A stretch of 64,000 bases of DNA from Phalacrocorax aristotelis (Eukaryota; Chordata; Aves; Suliformes; Phalacrocoracidae). How positions within the stretch are numbered: the stretch's first letter is position 1; the number at the start of each line of letters is the position of its first letter. The stretch is from assembly GCF_949628215.1 (NCBI RefSeq), contig NC_134280.1:14767795-14831794 (forward strand), read 5' to 3'. Positions 61,401 to 64,000 of this stretch are shown here, in pieces. The translations under genes were made by a program, and so were the position numbers. The notes below the pieces were generated by a model. It saw only the letters and a program-made list of their open reading frames with translations, searched no databases and had not been told where the DNA came from.

Positions 61401-62596
61401 CGGTACAAACACCTAATGGTACAACATTAGTTATTATTTCTCAAGTCACAATACATCACCCAACCACAAAAGTAAAAGGTTCCCTGCAGTTTCCAGGAAC
61501 AGGAAACAAAGTTTCTAGATGGCTCAAAGGGAACAGCAGCACCTTAAAGTTGTCAGAGGCAAATGATACTAAGATCAGAAGTGAACCACTGCCAGGAACT
61601 GCAAGTAAGAAATGACTCTTTTAAAAAGTAATGCTAAATGGAAAATACAAAAGCAATATTAAATTCTTTTTTGTGGCAAAACAAGAAGGTTTTAAACAAC
61701 ACTGCCTATTTCTCATTTGGTCAAAGGCATTTTTCATTGTAAAAACATGTAGACTAAACCTAATAAAACAAAGGAGAAGTTCAAGCTGCTGTGGTCTTTG
61801 GCTATTAAGTACTGTAGGAGCAAGTAGGTAGCACAAATAACAGTGCAAGTAGTAAGCGAGAGCTTAAAAAGTTCACGAATCTCGTTTGAGTGAGCTGAAG
61901 CAGCTTGCAAGATGAGTCAGCAGACAGCGGAGGCAATTAGAGTAGCAGCGCAAGGGGAAATGAAAGGGAACAGAGAATTAAGAAACAGCAGCATTCCCAC
62001 TGGAAAATTATTTTAGCAAATGATAGAGACAAAGCTACCAGAGGCCAGCAGGTCTGCACTAAACCACTAGACAGTTACTAGAGAAAAGTTGTATAATACT
62101 GCATATCCTTCCTTAACGTTCCCTCTGCAAGAACGGCTGGAATTGGGAACCTGGGATCAGGCTCACAGTGTCTTAATTTTTCTAAATACCATTAGTCATC
62201 CTAGTGAGAGCTGATGTTTTGCAAGCCGTCTATAGCAGAAGTAGCTTGGCCACAAATGAAGGAGGACACAACTTCACCTGTTATTCATTCATACTGAAAG
62301 AAGCCGTTGATGCTTCAACTACATTAACACAGTACTGCTCCTGCAGACCAAAGCAGCTAGTGACTCCAGGTAACCAGACCTGGACTGGAAAAGGGCCCGA
62401 CTTCCAGATGATGGAAGTTCAACCATAAAAAACACAAAAAGTTCTCTAGGAAGCAGGATTTGGGGGACAATTCCTTTTTCAAAATTTAGGCCCCATGAGC
62501 TTAATTACTGCCACATATAGGAAGCTCGTTGTTACACTATTAGGCAGAGGTCGCATTATAGCAAGTACTGCACAAGCACATAGTACCGCAAATGGT
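55408..62596. other. AT-rich non-coding DNA
   Basis: About 7 kb with no recognised gene. Isolated donor motifs (minus CCCAG|GTAAGC near 57123, plus AACAG|GTAAGTAT near 60941) lack partner exons. The frames at 58185-58421 and 60630-60839 sit in slightly GC-richer patches that may be very old repeats, without a name. Confidence 0.45.
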
Positions 62597-62621
62597 TCCT
62601 GCCGTAAGAGCTACGGCAGGA
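62597..62621. repeat. Perfect 10-bp inverted repeat with 5-base loop
   Basis: TCCTGCCGTA, loop AGAGC, then TACGGCAGGA. The arms are perfectly complementary and each contains a CpG, unusual in this AT-rich, CpG-depleted surrounding. The stem is too short to be a microRNA precursor by itself. It could be a chance hairpin or a remnant palindrome. Confidence 0.9.
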
Positions 62622-64000
62622 CTAAGGTAGGGGGAAATAAACGTACACCTTGGCTGGCTGTGTTTTCTAAAGAACATTTTTGGACACAAACAGAGTTTTT
62701 AAGAGCACTCTACCTCAAGAACAGAGACCAGATACATCATCGCAAAGTTGGTCTGACTGAGGAGAGTGAGCGCTCCCAACTCCAGAGGCATTTCAGTGTT
62801 TGTTTCTGGCTATGAAACTTAAGAGTTCGGCTTGTCAAAAAAAATCCTTTTTCCAGATGGGAAACACAGAATGATTTCTAGCCAAATTTTAGTAATCTTC
62901 TCCACTTTACAGGTTTGGCAGATTGAGCAGCTTGAATATACTCACTTCAGCTAAACAAACTGATACATTCTCAGTGAACAAGAAGCCCAGAAAAACATCC
63001 ATAAGCCATTTTTTCAGCTCCTTCAGATTTAATTTGTCTAACACAGCAATTCGTAAGAATAATAACATTGGTTTTTTTCTGTTCTTAAGTCTAGGTTTGA
63101 TAACAACCAAATTCAGCTTCTCTCTCTTCCTGACAGGGTTCTCCTTATTCTGAGATCTTAATTGTGTCTTCCTCCATCAGCATTCCTCTACTTACCAGCA
63201 CGTTCTGCCTTTCAGTTATATACACTTCCAGCTGAAATGAATGAAATTAAGGAGGAACTGGTGCATGCATGGATGGCAGGCTGTCGGCAACTTAATAATT
63301 TTTATATTAATGTACTCACACCTGCTACATGAAGCTTTTAATGAACATGAGCGGTTAACAGTTGCAGGATATGGCCCACATACTCGTCTCAGTGTCTGCA
63401 GCTTGCTAGGAATTGCATTTCCACATAGCAGAGATGCCTGCAGCTGTTTTAATGATGCCCACAACGGCTGCATATAGCACTACTCACTCTGGGATGGATT
63501 CTCTGCATTTGTTCCTTTCATGAAAGCTGCCTGTGATTCAGTGACGATGACTTGCTTCATACATTTTAATTCACTCCCACCCAAGCCACACTTTGTCACA
63601 ACGGTTGTTTCACAACTGCTGTGGCTCAGGGAGAAACAACAGCAGTAGGATTGGTTTCCACGTTTCCAGCTGCACCTCTCCCAACACCACCAGCTTACCC
63701 TGTAGGGCAACAGGCTCCGCAGCTTCACAGTCAGCTCTCTCACGGTCTTATCTGTCAGGTTCTGGAAACCACTTTAATATGAAAAGGGGTGATAACTGTG
63801 CTCTACTGTAGTAAAAAGGACCGCTACACTTCAACTGAAGGCCAGTTGCCCTTCAACTGTGGCAATTCCATGAGGGACATTCTTTACTCACATGCCACCT
63901 GGGTGGAGATTTCTCTCTTGGAAGCTACCTCTGAAGCTCACCCTTCCTGTAAACTGCAAGAGGAGCCAGATACCCATAGCAGCTGACTCAGAAATGACTT
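62622..64000. other. AT-rich non-coding DNA to window end
   Basis: No gene is supported. A minus-strand donor-like GCTG|GTAAGTAG near 63195 and overlapping short frames at 63216-63743 have no recognisable partner or family. Confidence 0.45.

Noticed and set aside
1..64000. Endogenous retrovirus, CRISPR array, bacterial operon or toxin cassette
   Set aside because: No paired LTRs, primer-binding site, gag/pol motifs, spaced repeats or prokaryotic gene arrangement were seen. The RT motifs found belong to CR1 LINEs.

Overview
The window is vertebrate nuclear DNA, most probably from a bird. The strongest clue is a CR1 LINE copy at about 29978-30937. It still carries an FADD reverse-transcriptase box, a long open stretch of the C-terminal ORF2 region, and the bird-type CR1 3' end (two ATTCTRTG-like octamers). 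Several much older amniote-type CR1 pieces lie around it. There is no sign of bacterial operons, CRISPR, phage or plasmid modules. Most of the window is AT-rich, repeat-poor, single-copy-looking sequence.

Layout. 1-28180 is AT-rich DNA in which I recognise no exon. 28185-29975 is a strong CpG island with promoter motifs: three inverted CCAAT boxes, one of them forming the palindrome ATTGGCCAAT, a CTCGCGAG element, a YY1-type CAACATGGCGGC box, GC boxes and G-quadruplex runs. Good splice donors leave the island on both sides: minus strand after 28638 and 29360, plus strand after 29282 and 29956. I read it as a bidirectional promoter. The leftward (minus) transcript would use 1-28 kb as a long first intron. 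The rightward (plus) transcript would have the CR1 copy at the start of its first intron. I could not identify either gene.

From 30.9 to 64 kb the sequence is again AT-rich and mostly unannotatable by eye. The supportable content is retrotransposon and transposon debris: an ancient antisense CR1 (31686-31950), an ancient sense CR1 about 2 kb long (34540-36522) with decayed RT motifs, two small antisense CR1 fragments (51605-51670 and 54235-54385), and a possible 322-bp hAT-like element (55086-55407). A few exon-like segments (31327-31377 plus, 40522-40653 minus, 4152-4345 plus) and small ORFs (38415-38717, 42444-43082) are listed as weak candidates.

I found no previously undescribed biological system. 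The most useful observations are the compact bidirectional promoter, the CR1 sitting directly on its right edge, and the nearly full-span ancient CR1 ORF2 relic. Family assignments of repeats come from remembered consensus patterns, not from a database search.
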